From Alteribacter natronophilus (GTDB taxonomy: Bacteria; Bacillota; Bacilli; Bacillales; Salisediminibacteriaceae): a DNA stretch of 64,000 nt. Under the pieces are notes generated by a model that saw nothing but the letters and a program-made list of their open reading frames with translations, was not told where the DNA came from and made no database searches. The translations under genes were made by a program, and so were the position numbers. Below, piece by piece: positions 53,917-61,787 of this stretch. Position 1 is the first letter of the stretch. Every line of letters begins with the position of its first letter. The stretch spans positions 310,001 to 374,000 of the forward strand of contig NZ_VCRO01000002.1 in NCBI RefSeq assembly GCF_006007885.1, read 5' to 3'.

Positions 53917-54831
53917 TCACTCCTTTTGCTTTGAGACTTTTGTATGGTTATACATATTGCCGTTAATAACAGTCGGAGCATTGATCGACCCCTGAATGAC
54001 AGTGTCGAGCTTGTTTATGGTGGTCACTGAAGAATGCTGGGACGAAGCCGGCTGTTTTGGTTTATCTGAAGAAAGTGCGGGTGACTTTCTGTTCTCAAGC
54101 ACATTCAGAATACGGCGGATCTCTGTTATGACCTGAGGTGTGAGGAATGTTTCGTTCGGTTTCATCTGTTTCATGGAGCGGTAAAGCACCGCGGCCAGCT
54201 TTTTTTCGTGGGGAGATGAAAACGACCGGAGCTGGGCCAGCTCTTTCTGCAGATCTTCGGGCTCATTCAACTTTTCGGTATCTCTTTGAAAAACAGCTGA
54301 TAATAAACGTTTTACTAAGTTGAGGGACTGCTGCTGAATACTGGCATCTTTATTCTGCTTAAACGCCTTTTCCACTTCGTCAAGGTCTGTGAGAAGGGTT
54401 GCAGCTTTCATTTGATGAGTTTTTCCTTTCAGGATACCGGCAGCGTCCCTGGCTACCCGGCTGAAAAAATCGGGAAGGTCGTCCGGGTCAGGGGATGGAT
54501 TAACCTGTTTCTGGAGTGCGTTCAGGTGATACTCGAGATCTCTGGAGAGTTCAAATTCGGCAACTTGAATTGTAAAGATCGGGATATTGTGATTGGATGC
54601 AATTGAAACCTCTTTGATGACCTCTTTAGACAGGTTCGAATGTTCCGTGAGGAGGAGCCCAAACACTTTGGACTCGCGAATTCCTGTGGTAATTTCTCCT
54701 GCCCAGGTGGATGATGTGGGGATGTTTTCGGAAGAAATCCACCATGTTATCCCCTCATCAACAAGCTTATCGTGAAGCATTTCCACAAGGTGTTTGTCTT
54801 TACTTGAATGACTGATAAACAGATCAGGCAA
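53917..54831 (-). CDS. TIR-domain protein with C-terminal amyloid-like motif
   Basis: This 304-residue protein opens with a TIR domain (about 1-130) reading PDLFISHSSKDKHLVEMLHD, then ISSENIPTSSTWAGEI and SKEVIKEVSIA, where a conserved Glu could be the NADase residue. A helical linker follows. The C-terminus has IQGSINAPTVINGNMYNH, related to the motif in the STAND-like protein. TIR domains deplete NAD or make nucleotide signals in immunity. I place the start at TTG 54831 because GGAGGG lies 10 bases upstream and the product then begins M-PDLFISHS; TTG 54867 has no binding site. It is first in the four-gene operon. Confidence 0.85.
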   Translation of the reverse strand: MPDLFISHSSKDKHLVEMLHDKLVDEGITWWISSENIPTSSTWAGEITTGIRESKVFGLLLTEHSNLSKEVIKEVSIASNHNIPIFTIQVAEFELSRDLEYHLNALQKQVNPSPDPDDLPDFFSRVARDAAGILKGKTHQMKAATLLTDLDEVEKAFKQNKDASIQQQSLNLVKRLLSAVFQRDTEKLNEPEDLQKELAQLRSFSSPHEKKLAAVLYRSMKQMKPNETFLTPQVITEIRRILNVLENRKSPALSSDKPKQPASSQHSSVTTINKLDTVIQGSINAPTVINGNMYNHTKVSKQKE

Positions 54832-54881
54832 CGGAAGCACACCCTCCACTTTGATTTGATACGTCAAGTATACATGAAACG

Positions 54882-54897
54882 AACAGAAATATCTGTT
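54882..54897. promoter_or_regulatory. Inverted repeat upstream of the TIR gene
   Basis: AACAGA (54882-54887) and TCTGTT (54892-54897) form an inverted repeat around AATA, just upstream on the minus strand of a TATACT (54869-54874) that could be the -10 of the TIR operon. It is a possible operator for the island. Confidence 0.4.
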
Positions 54898-54904
54898 AAT
54901 TTAA

Positions 54905-55260
54905 AGAGTATTTGGAACTATGTAAAGAAATTACCGGTATAATTTGAAGTATAAAGATCCGTATGTCCTGGTCAATGGGAACTGGTTCTCCATCGAGGTA
55001 TTTTTGCATCAGGCAGTAACGCTGGTGGAGAACCATAAGGAAGATATCAAAGTCTGACCGGATGAAGTTTGATTGCACTCAAAGTACTTATTAAATTTAC
55101 CGGGACAATGGTTGGAAAGAGGCCGGTACTCACCAGTTCCTGCCGATGATGTTAAAACTGTCTGTCAAATGATGGTGATCGATGATACCTTCCATGAGGT
55201 TACTGCCAATACCCAGAAAGACAGTAGAATCGTAACTGTATTCATCCTCAGTTGATTTTG
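54905..55260 (-). pseudogene. Decayed DHH-family phosphoesterase-like gene
   Basis: Reading leftwards from 55260 one frame gives DSTVFLGIGSNLMEGIIDHHH, which resembles the DHH motif of DHH phosphoesterases. A stop follows, and another frame gives SDFDIFLMVLHQRYCLMQKY and LDGEPVP, like a following DHH-protein helix. The frames are broken and both ends are missing. It lies directly upstream of the TIR gene on the same strand, so the island may once have included it. The match is from memory and short. Confidence 0.4.
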
Positions 55261-55507
55261 TACCTTAAAAAAGGAGGGTGCTCCTGGTGCTGGGGGAAGA
55301 AAGCCTTTATAAAAATATTAAAGTCTTTATTCCTGTAAGGTAGATAATTATTCGCTAAGCAAGGGGCATAAAATACAGCACTTTCCCCTGTCTTTTCGTT
55401 CCACTTTTTAGCGATTTCCCTCGAAAAACGCCCCATTATTCCTATAATTATGGTATCTTTTTCTTATATAAGAGATTCTTGGCATTATACGGGGAGAGGA
55501 AGATCCA
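55261..55507 (+). promoter_or_regulatory. Intergenic segment with promoter for the TPR/Gly-Ser gene
   Basis: TCGAAA (55421-55426) and TATAAT (55443-55448) are spaced by 16 bases and lie 60 bases before the ATG. A minus-strand frame of 62 codons at 55248-55436 has no recognisable homology, and I do not call it a gene. Confidence 0.5.
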
Positions 55508-57634
55508 ATGAAGCAGAAAAAGATTATTCTAATTGTGCTCAGCGCCCTTCTGATAATTGGGGCAGGAGCCTTTACATTTAACGTCGCTCAGTCGGAAGAT
55601 CATGACTCACTCTTTGAAAAAGCGGAAGTTTATTTTGAACAGGAAGAGTACGAAGAAAGTATTCGTTATTACCTTGAATTTCTTGAAGTTGACCCGGGCC
55701 ATCTTGGGGCGAGAATGGGTCTTTCAAAAGCCTACTTTATGCTTGGGAAATGGGACGAGGTGGAGGCGACACTCCAGGAGGGGATACGACTGAAACCTGG
55801 TGAATCCGCGTATTACATAACCCTTGCCGATGTCTATTTTCACACCGGGGAGATAGAAAAGGGCATTAAGGTCACTTTTGACGGGCAGCGGGCTTCGCGC
55901 TCCAATGAGTTTGATGAACTTGTGGAAGAGATTGAGGAACGGCTCTCGATTCAGTCCACACGTGGGCGTCTCCAGCTGGATTATTTAAATCCTCTGTACC
56001 TTGTGTGGGATGAAGAGACCGCACTTGATATGGATGTTGACTGGATTTTGGAGAAGGGAACGGCAGCCTTTCATTATGATGAGGAAGAAGAGCAGATGTT
56101 TATCGAGGCGGATGAAACCGGCAGCGTTACTCTGGAAGCCCGTCTGCAGTCACTCACCATTGAGGGGAATTTTGACGTAGCTGAGCAGGTGCTGGATGAA
56201 CTCCTGCTCTCTCCTGATGGTTCCGAACCAATTGAACTGGACGCAGGGGAGGAAGTGACGCTCGAAGCAGCTGGTGTGGATCTTGCAGGAGACGAGATGA
56301 GTCCGGAGGTGGACTGGTCTTTGAAGGAGGATCTCGGCACGCTTACCGAGACAGAGGACGGAGATGTTATCTTCACTGCTGAACAGAAAGGAACGGAGAC
56401 CGTTACAGCAGAAGCAGATGATCTCACAGTGGAAGTTAAAGTAAGCATTGATGGCGATGGTTACCGTGTGAATTACGATGTTGAAGGTGAGGGAGCGGTC
56501 AGCCTCACCCCGGAACAGGATGCATTCGCTCCAGGCACGGAAGTGGATCTTCAGGCCGAGCCTAAGGAGGGATGGGAATTTGCCGGCTGGCAGGGAGATA
56601 TCGAATCTTCGAGTAATCCGTTGTCTGTGACAGTGGAAGAAGATCTATCCCTTACTGCCGTTTTCACTGAAACAACGGGAGACTCAGGAGACACATACGA
56701 GCTCACTGTCGGAACGGAAGGAAACGGAACCGTTCTTCAGGATATTTTTGACTACGAAAATGGGGATACGGTCACACTCGTCGCTGTACCGGACAGCGGC
56801 TGGACATTTGAGCGCTGGGAAGGCGGTGCTTCAGGATCAGCGACGTCTGTGTCCGTTACAATGAATCGGGATTACCACGTGCGTGCGGTGTTTGCCAGAG
56901 AGCAGCAGGACTCAAACGAAAGCGGCGGCAGTTCAAATGGCGGCTCTGATTCAGACTCCGGAAGTAACAGCTCATCAGGAGGAAGCTCCGGGTCAGGGAA
57001 CAGCTCAGGCGGGTCACCCAGTGGCAGCTCCGGATCAGGAAGCGGGTCCGGTGGCTCATCAGGAGGAAGCTCCGGGTCAGGAAGCGGGTCCGACGGTTCG
57101 TCTGGTGGAAGTTCCGGCTCGGGAGGCAGCTCAGGCGGTTCATCAGGAGGAAGTTCCGGGTCAGGAAGCGGGTCCGGCGGTTCATCAGGTGGAAGTTCCG
57201 GCTCGGGAGGCAGCTCAGGAGGCTCATCAGGAGGAAGCTCCGGGTCAGGAAACGACTCCGGCGGTTCATCAGGAGGCAGTTCAGGATCAGGAAGCGGGTC
57301 CGGCGGCTCATCGGACGGGAGCTCAGGATCGGACAGCGGATCTGGTGGATCTTCAGGTGGGAATTCCGGCTCAGAAGAAGAGCCTGAGGAGGAGACTGTG
57401 CAGGAATTCACCTTAACCACTGGAAGCCAGGGTGGAGGTACAGTGAGTGGCGCATCATCCGGATCCAAGTTTGAAAAAGGCACCCGGGTGACGCTCACTG
57501 CTCAGCCGGATTCAGGTTACATCTTTGTTCGCTGGTCCGGGGATCATTCCGGAACAAGCAGAACAGCATCCATTACGATGGACGGGAATAAAAGTGTTAC
57601 AGCGGTATTTGAGCAGGAGTATATGGATGATTAA
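55508..57634 (+). CDS. Surface-anchored TPR protein with three bacterial-repeat domains and Gly-Ser linker
   Basis: This 708-residue protein has an N-terminal hydrophobic anchor (5-25) and TPR repeats (about 30-150: FEKAEVYFEQEEYEESIRYY and similar). A beta-rich middle follows. Three InlB-type bacterial repeats lie at about 317-385, 398-460 and 640-705, each with a G-W-F-x-x-W-x-G core and ending in TAVF or RAVF. A Gly/Ser-rich linker of about 150 residues separates the second and third repeats. The layout suggests an extracellular adhesin or scaffold tethered to the membrane. GGGGAGAGGAAG precedes the ATG. It has no link to the TIR island other than position. Confidence 0.8.
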   Translation: MKQKKIILIVLSALLIIGAGAFTFNVAQSEDHDSLFEKAEVYFEQEEYEESIRYYLEFLEVDPGHLGARMGLSKAYFMLGKWDEVEATLQEGIRLKPGESAYYITLADVYFHTGEIEKGIKVTFDGQRASRSNEFDELVEEIEERLSIQSTRGRLQLDYLNPLYLVWDEETALDMDVDWILEKGTAAFHYDEEEEQMFIEADETGSVTLEARLQSLTIEGNFDVAEQVLDELLLSPDGSEPIELDAGEEVTLEAAGVDLAGDEMSPEVDWSLKEDLGTLTETEDGDVIFTAEQKGTETVTAEADDLTVEVKVSIDGDGYRVNYDVEGEGAVSLTPEQDAFAPGTEVDLQAEPKEGWEFAGWQGDIESSSNPLSVTVEEDLSLTAVFTETTGDSGDTYELTVGTEGNGTVLQDIFDYENGDTVTLVAVPDSGWTFERWEGGASGSATSVSVTMNRDYHVRAVFAREQQDSNESGGSSNGGSDSDSGSNSSSGGSSGSGNSSGGSPSGSSGSGSGSGGSSGGSSGSGSGSDGSSGGSSGSGGSSGGSSGGSSGSGSGSGGSSGGSSGSGGSSGGSSGGSSGSGNDSGGSSGGSSGSGSGSGGSSDGSSGSDSGSGGSSGGNSGSEEEPEEETVQEFTLTTGSQGGGTVSGASSGSKFEKGTRVTLTAQPDSGYIFVRWSGDHSGTSRTASITMDGNKSVTAVFEQEYMDD
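56917..57372 (+). repeat. Degenerate tandem repeat encoding the Gly-Ser linker
   Basis: This stretch is built from variants of GGCGGTTCATCAGGAGGAAG and TCCGGGTCAGGAAGCGGG, with irregular unit lengths and codon differences between copies. It encodes runs of GGSSGGSSGSGSGS. Such DNA expands and contracts by slippage, so the linker length is likely to vary among strains. Confidence 0.9.
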
Positions 57635-57642
57635 TAGAGAGG

Positions 57643-57670
57643 GAGGCTGTCTTAATTGGCAGTCTCTTTT
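57643..57670 (+). terminator. Rho-independent terminator after the TPR/Gly-Ser gene
   Basis: A 9-bp stem with two wobbles (57643-57651 with 57658-57666) and a 6-base loop is followed by TTTT. Confidence 0.6.
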
Positions 57671-57713
57671 GGGGATTTATGATAAATTTAAGGAACTGAC
57701 AGGAGGATGTGAA

Positions 57714-58433
57714 ATGAGTAAAGCAGGTAAGGGAAGCCGTTTTTTACTTGGGGAGTTAGTGAATGGGCAACAGGCCCGCCTCAGTGAACTTATAATAGAC
57801 GCTTCCCCTTCATTATTGGCTTTTAAGGAGTCTAGTGCGGAGCTCAATTGGAAATCCCCGTTGGCGAAGGATAATTACAGGGAGTACCAGGATGATTTTC
57901 TGAATCACTGCAGCCTGGAGGATGAGACAAAAATTACTATGCTTGAATTACTTCGAGAGCATTGGCCTATTAGAGGACCAGTATGGGATGGAATAGCAAC
58001 GATTCAGGGATCTGGTGGCAAGGAAGGACTTATAATTGTCGAGGCCAAGGCCAACATAGCGGAAACCTACTCGGCCATGAAGGCAACTTCCAACTCCAGC
58101 ATCAGGCAGATCAAAAACTCGTTTAGAAGCGTGCAGCAGGAATATCAATCGAATGCTGAACTCATTGAGTGGACCGACAGGTACTACCAGTTCGCGAATC
58201 GTCTTACTTACCTTTTTCTACTCAACAGGAAACTTCGCATCCCCACCTGGCTCGTTAACATCTATTTCGTAAACGATCCGACACACATAGGAGTCAAACG
58301 CAGCACCTGGCACAGCCACCTTACTCATATGTATCACAAACTCGGCTTAAATCTTGATACTGACTTGTCCACGAGAATGGTGAATGTGTTTCCGGAGGTA
58401 AATGATATTAGAAAAAAATGGGCTGATAAATAG
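57714..58433 (+). CDS. Putative PD-(D/E)XK nuclease-like protein
   Basis: This 239-residue protein contains GPVWDGIATIQ followed by LIIVEAKANIAE, the Asp and Glu-x-Lys spacing of PD-(D/E)XK nucleases. A helical C-terminal half contains TWLVNIYFVNDPTHIG. I do not recognise a named family. ATG 57714 follows AGGAGG; the open frame reaching 57525 overlaps the previous gene and is ignored. It stands alone and could be a small defence or repair protein. Confidence 0.65.
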   Translation: MSKAGKGSRFLLGELVNGQQARLSELIIDASPSLLAFKESSAELNWKSPLAKDNYREYQDDFLNHCSLEDETKITMLELLREHWPIRGPVWDGIATIQGSGGKEGLIIVEAKANIAETYSAMKATSNSSIRQIKNSFRSVQQEYQSNAELIEWTDRYYQFANRLTYLFLLNRKLRIPTWLVNIYFVNDPTHIGVKRSTWHSHLTHMYHKLGLNLDTDLSTRMVNVFPEVNDIRKKWADK

Positions 58434-58621
58434 CGGCCGGAGCTTAAATGGAGGTTTTAGAATGGTGAAATTGATGTTTACATAATCGCAGACGCCTACA
58501 CGCACTCCTTCTTTATACAAAGGTGCCTGTATTAAATTGATTACAGACACCAAATCCACCAGCTGCTTCTATCACGTATGATAAAATAGTCATAATTTAA
58601 TAGTTAAAGGAGTGTCTGATT

Positions 58622-58966
58622 ATGACGATTGATGAGAATCTTGTTCTTTCAGCCGGATTTGCGCAATTTCCAAAAGGGACGTCGCTTTTTGAGACACAGC
58701 GGGGGCTGACGTGTGTGTTAATTATCGACCCTGAAACAGACGTGATTAAGGATGCTTCATTCACATTTCTTATGGATGTAACAAACTGCTTTATTGTCTC
58801 CCTTGTAAAAGGGAAAAACGTGACAGACGGAATTGAAGAGATTGTCGAAGTGATTGAAAAAAGGTTTATTGTCCCTGGCCAGCGGGCTGTCATTCAGGCA
58901 GTGTATGCAGCTTATGAGCGTTACTGGGAGGCGAAAACAGGAGAAAAACCTAAAAAATTGGTATAG
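58622..58966 (+). CDS. DUF3870 domain protein
   Basis: This 114-residue protein matches DUF3870, with AGFAQFPKGTSLFE, VLIIDPETDVIKDASFTF and RAVIQAVYAAYERYWEAK. The family often lies near genes for aromatic or hydroxyacid catabolism, and its function is unknown. AAAGGAG precedes ATG 58622. It is just upstream of the homogentisate operon promoter. Confidence 0.8.
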   Translation: MTIDENLVLSAGFAQFPKGTSLFETQRGLTCVLIIDPETDVIKDASFTFLMDVTNCFIVSLVKGKNVTDGIEEIVEVIEKRFIVPGQRAVIQAVYAAYERYWEAKTGEKPKKLV

Positions 58967-58970
58967 GCGG

Positions 58971-59019
58971 TTGAAAAGGCTGTGAATTCAGAATATAATG
59001 ATAAATGTAAGCGATTGCA
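58971..59019 (+). promoter_or_regulatory. SigA promoter with overlapping cre box for the homogentisate operon
   Basis: TTGAAA (58971-58976) and TATAAT (58994-58999) are spaced by exactly 17 bases. TGTAAGCGATTGCA (59006-59019) matches the core cre consensus and covers the expected start site. CcpA bound there would block initiation when preferred sugars are present. Confidence 0.8.
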
Positions 59020-59203
59020 CGATTAAAAAACCGACTGGACTATCTGCGCGGTGAAGGCCAAAACCTTTAACCGGGAAAGCAGGTACCAACCAGTAGTAAA
59101 CGTAATCTCTCTGTTTCAGGGTGCGAGTCTGCCCAAAACGGGGTTTACTTTGCTGCTGGTTTTTTTATGTGCAAAATACCCTTTGAAAATGGAGGCATTT
59201 GCA
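59020..59203 (+). terminator. Structured 5' leader with attenuator terminator
   Basis: The 185-base leader before the first gene contains a possible terminator. AGTAAAC (59095-59101) pairs with GTTTACT (59143-59149) and ACCAG (59089-59093) with CTGGT (59156-59160), followed by seven T (59160-59166). A small inner hairpin GGGT/GCCC lies at 59120-59135. The transcript would stop before the coding genes unless an alternative fold forms. I found no T-box, SAM, FMN, TPP or c-di-GMP riboswitch signature. Confidence 0.55.
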
Positions 59204-60223
59204 ATGAAATTCGGTTTGTTTACGGTCTTTGACAACTATAAGGAACGACTTGGGCGATCGCACGTACAACTTCTGAACGAAGTGGTGGAGCAGTCGGTCG
59301 AAGCTGACACCCTCGGTTACGATTCTGTCTGGTTCGCAGAACACCATTTCAGTGAGTACGGGATTCTAACAACACCTCAGATTCTTCTTTCTATCGTTGC
59401 GGAGAGAACGAAAGACATCCGTCTCGGTGTTTCCATCGTTTCCCTTCCGTTTCGTAATCCGATTCAGGTAGCTGAGGACTACGCCCTTGTGGATGTTCTG
59501 AGTAATGGAAGGCTGAATCTCGGACTTGGAAGCGGTTATCTGCCTCACGAATTTGAAGGTTTTAATGTTGAAGGGAAAGATAAGGCATTTAAATTTAACG
59601 ATGGTCTGGCTGTTTTGAATAAAGCCTGGTCTGGCGAGACATTTTCCCATAATGGTGAATACTATCAGTTCTCTGACGTTCAGCTGGAAGTTGTGCCGAA
59701 GCAGAAGGAAGTGCCGCTCTGGATCGGAGCTTTACGCCCTCAAGGTGCTCACTTCGTCGGTAAGATGGGATATAACATTATGGGCGTGCCGTACGTGGCG
59801 AGCAATTCCATTGCAGAACTGAAAGACGTTATTGACAGCTATAAAAGTTCATACCTTGAAGCGGGTCACCCGGAGGAAAAAATCAATATTCCGTTAGCGC
59901 TGCACACGTATGTTGCCCCGACGAGAGAGGAAGCAGTAGAAACTGCCAGGGATCACCTTAATCTTTATCTGGATACCAGAATGTACGGAAAGTCTGCACA
60001 GTATGAGGATCTTGAGGAACGGGAGCAGCTTCTTATCGGCAGTCCGGAAGACGTCATCAGCAGACTCAGAGAGTACCAGAAAGCTGGATGTGATCACGTG
60101 ATGATGCTTATGAATTTTGGTGGGCTGCCTCATGAAAAAGTTATTAAATCAATGAAAATAGTTGCAGAACAGGTTATGCCTGCGTTCAGTGATCAGAAGT
60201 CTGCGAATCCGATTCCCAATTAA
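59204..60223 (+). CDS. Luciferase-like (LLM) flavin-dependent monooxygenase
   Basis: This 339-residue protein is a bacterial-luciferase-type TIM-barrel monooxygenase, with MKFGLFTVFDNYKERLG, SVWFAEHHFSEYG and GRLNLGLGSGYLPHEFEGF. It uses reduced flavin, probably supplied by the FMN reductase encoded 23 bases downstream. Being first in an operon with fumarylacetoacetase and homogentisate dioxygenase, it may hydroxylate an aromatic precursor of homogentisate. ATG 59204 follows GGAGG; the open frame to 59051 crosses the attenuator and is rejected. Confidence 0.85.
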   Translation: MKFGLFTVFDNYKERLGRSHVQLLNEVVEQSVEADTLGYDSVWFAEHHFSEYGILTTPQILLSIVAERTKDIRLGVSIVSLPFRNPIQVAEDYALVDVLSNGRLNLGLGSGYLPHEFEGFNVEGKDKAFKFNDGLAVLNKAWSGETFSHNGEYYQFSDVQLEVVPKQKEVPLWIGALRPQGAHFVGKMGYNIMGVPYVASNSIAELKDVIDSYKSSYLEAGHPEEKINIPLALHTYVAPTREEAVETARDHLNLYLDTRMYGKSAQYEDLEEREQLLIGSPEDVISRLREYQKAGCDHVMMLMNFGGLPHEKVIKSMKIVAEQVMPAFSDQKSANPIPN

Positions 60224-60246
60224 CATATGATGGAGGTTTTAACACA

Positions 60247-60801
60247 ATGAAGATTCTCGGTATCTCAGGTACAATTCTTGGATCCAAGACTGCGGTTCTC
60301 GTAGAAAGCGTTCTTAAAAGAATAGAAGAGAACAATCCTGAAGCGGATGTGGAGCTTCTGGATCTCCGGGACTATGAAATGGAGTTCTGCGACGGGAGGC
60401 CTGTTGAGAAATACGGTAGTGATACCAGAGAGATAGTTAGAATTATATCTGAGGCTGATGCGTACCTGGTAGGCACTCCAATTTTTAACGGATCCATCCC
60501 CGCCCCCCTGAAAAACGTTTTCGATCTTGTTCCCCCAGCGGTTTTTCGTCACAAAGTGATGGGTTTTGCAGCTAACGGAGGGACGTTTCAGCACTATCTC
60601 GTTATTGAAAACCAGCTCAAGCCTATTGCCGGATATTTAAGGTGCTTTGTAGCTCCTGGCTTCGTGTACGCCCAGCAGTCGTGCTTTAACGACCAGAACG
60701 TTATTACAGATCAAGACCTGCTCGGCAGGATTGACGATCTGGCAGAGGAAATGCTGAGGATGCAATCAGCAATGGGCCGGACAGTACAGGTTCATTCTTA
60801 A
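60247..60801 (+). CDS. NAD(P)H-dependent FMN reductase
   Basis: This 184-residue flavodoxin-fold protein has ILGISGTILGSKT at its N-terminus and GTPIFNGSIPAPLKNVFDL, the flavin-binding signature of the FMN_red family. It likely supplies reduced FMN to the LLM monooxygenase encoded just upstream, forming a two-component oxygenase. AGGAGG-like TGGAGG precedes ATG 60247. Confidence 0.88.
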   Translation: MKILGISGTILGSKTAVLVESVLKRIEENNPEADVELLDLRDYEMEFCDGRPVEKYGSDTREIVRIISEADAYLVGTPIFNGSIPAPLKNVFDLVPPAVFRHKVMGFAANGGTFQHYLVIENQLKPIAGYLRCFVAPGFVYAQQSCFNDQNVITDQDLLGRIDDLAEEMLRMQSAMGRTVQVHS

Positions 60802-60814
60802 GGGGGGATTGAAT

Positions 60815-61786
60815 ATGGCAAGTCAAACAAGAGCAGCACCAGCGGTCCGTACTCTCCTCAGTGGCATTGTTGATTATGCAGGACTGTTTCCGCCGGCTTC
60901 ACTCAGCCTCGGTCCTGCCATGCATAATTACGCTTCTTATTTGAAGGACGACGATGCCTGGATGCTGGGTCCGTTTGTCGCTCCAGCGCATCGTCTGCGT
61001 GAGATACTTTCATATATTAATCTCTTTTCACCAGATCAGCCGCTGCGTCTTTCGGTTACTGGACGAAGAGGTGAGGAAAAGCAGGAAGCGGAACGGATTC
61101 TTGAAAAGGATATGCAATTCATCCGGGAATTTGTAAAGTTATCTGATGGAAAAGCGAAAGTGGAAGCATATGAAATTCCACTGCCTCCAATTACTCCGGA
61201 AGCAGGATTCCTTGAAGCGGTTCAGAGTCTGGCTTTTGAAGAGAGTCTTGAGGTATTCTGCGAAACAACTCATCCCTTTGATGAAAGATGGCAGGCACAG
61301 ACATTCAGCTGGCTTGATACGCTTGCAAAATTGAACAAAGACCGCGACGAGAACAAGCTTCATTTTAAGCTTAGAACAGGAGGAGTGGAAAAAGACCATT
61401 TTCCTTCTTTAAAAAGTACAGCTGCTGCCATGCATGGAGCGTGCGAAAGGGACATTAAAATGAAATTTACGGCTGGTCTCCACCATCCTTTCCGGCACTT
61501 CAGGCGGGAACTGGACACAATGATGCACGGTTTTTTAAACGTTTTTACAGCGGGAGTTCTTGCTGATTGCGGGAAAGCGGATCTCAACAAGGTTGAACTG
61601 ATTCTTGCTGACGAAGATCCCGCTTCTTTTTCACTGACGAACAAAATGTTGGCCTGGCAGGGCATTGAGGCTACTGAAGAGGAGATTCAAAATGCACGCC
61701 AGCGTTATGTCCAGTCATTTGGAAGTTGCAGCTTTGATGAACCGAGAGAAGACTTAAGAAACTTGAAACTGCTGAAGGAGGGGTAG
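60815..61786 (+). CDS. Conserved unknown protein of the homogentisate operon
   Basis: This 323-residue cytoplasmic protein has no domain I recognise. It starts near LLSGIVDYAGLFPPASLSL and has conserved-looking blocks FKLRTGG, KFTAGLHHPFRH and HGFLNVFTAGVLAD. AGGGGGG lies 7 bases before ATG 60815. It ends 1 base before fumarylacetoacetase. The operon has no recognisable glutathione-dependent maleylacetoacetate isomerase, so this protein could fill that step or another accessory step. That is a guess from position. Confidence 0.75.
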   Translation: MASQTRAAPAVRTLLSGIVDYAGLFPPASLSLGPAMHNYASYLKDDDAWMLGPFVAPAHRLREILSYINLFSPDQPLRLSVTGRRGEEKQEAERILEKDMQFIREFVKLSDGKAKVEAYEIPLPPITPEAGFLEAVQSLAFEESLEVFCETTHPFDERWQAQTFSWLDTLAKLNKDRDENKLHFKLRTGGVEKDHFPSLKSTAAAMHGACERDIKMKFTAGLHHPFRHFRRELDTMMHGFLNVFTAGVLADCGKADLNKVELILADEDPASFSLTNKMLAWQGIEATEEEIQNARQRYVQSFGSCSFDEPREDLRNLKLLKEG

Positions 61787-61787
61787 G

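Noticed and set aside
55248-55436. Minus-strand 62-codon frame upstream of the TPR gene
   Set aside because: No recognisable family or clear ribosome binding site, and it overlaps the promoter of the plus-strand gene.
56917-57372. Possible CRISPR array because of regular short repeats
   Set aside because: Units are in frame, variable in length and code for Gly/Ser; there are no constant repeats with unique spacers and no cas genes.
56872-57498. Minus-strand frames of 150-208 codons opposite the Gly-Ser linker
   Set aside because: They are Pro/Glu- or Arg/Leu-rich shadows of the repetitive Gly/Ser coding sequence; the plus frame has the anchor and beta repeats on both sides.
59020-59203. T-box, FMN, TPP, SAM or c-di-GMP riboswitch in the leader
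   Set aside because: None of the conserved core sequences of these classes could be found; only the terminator hairpin is supported.
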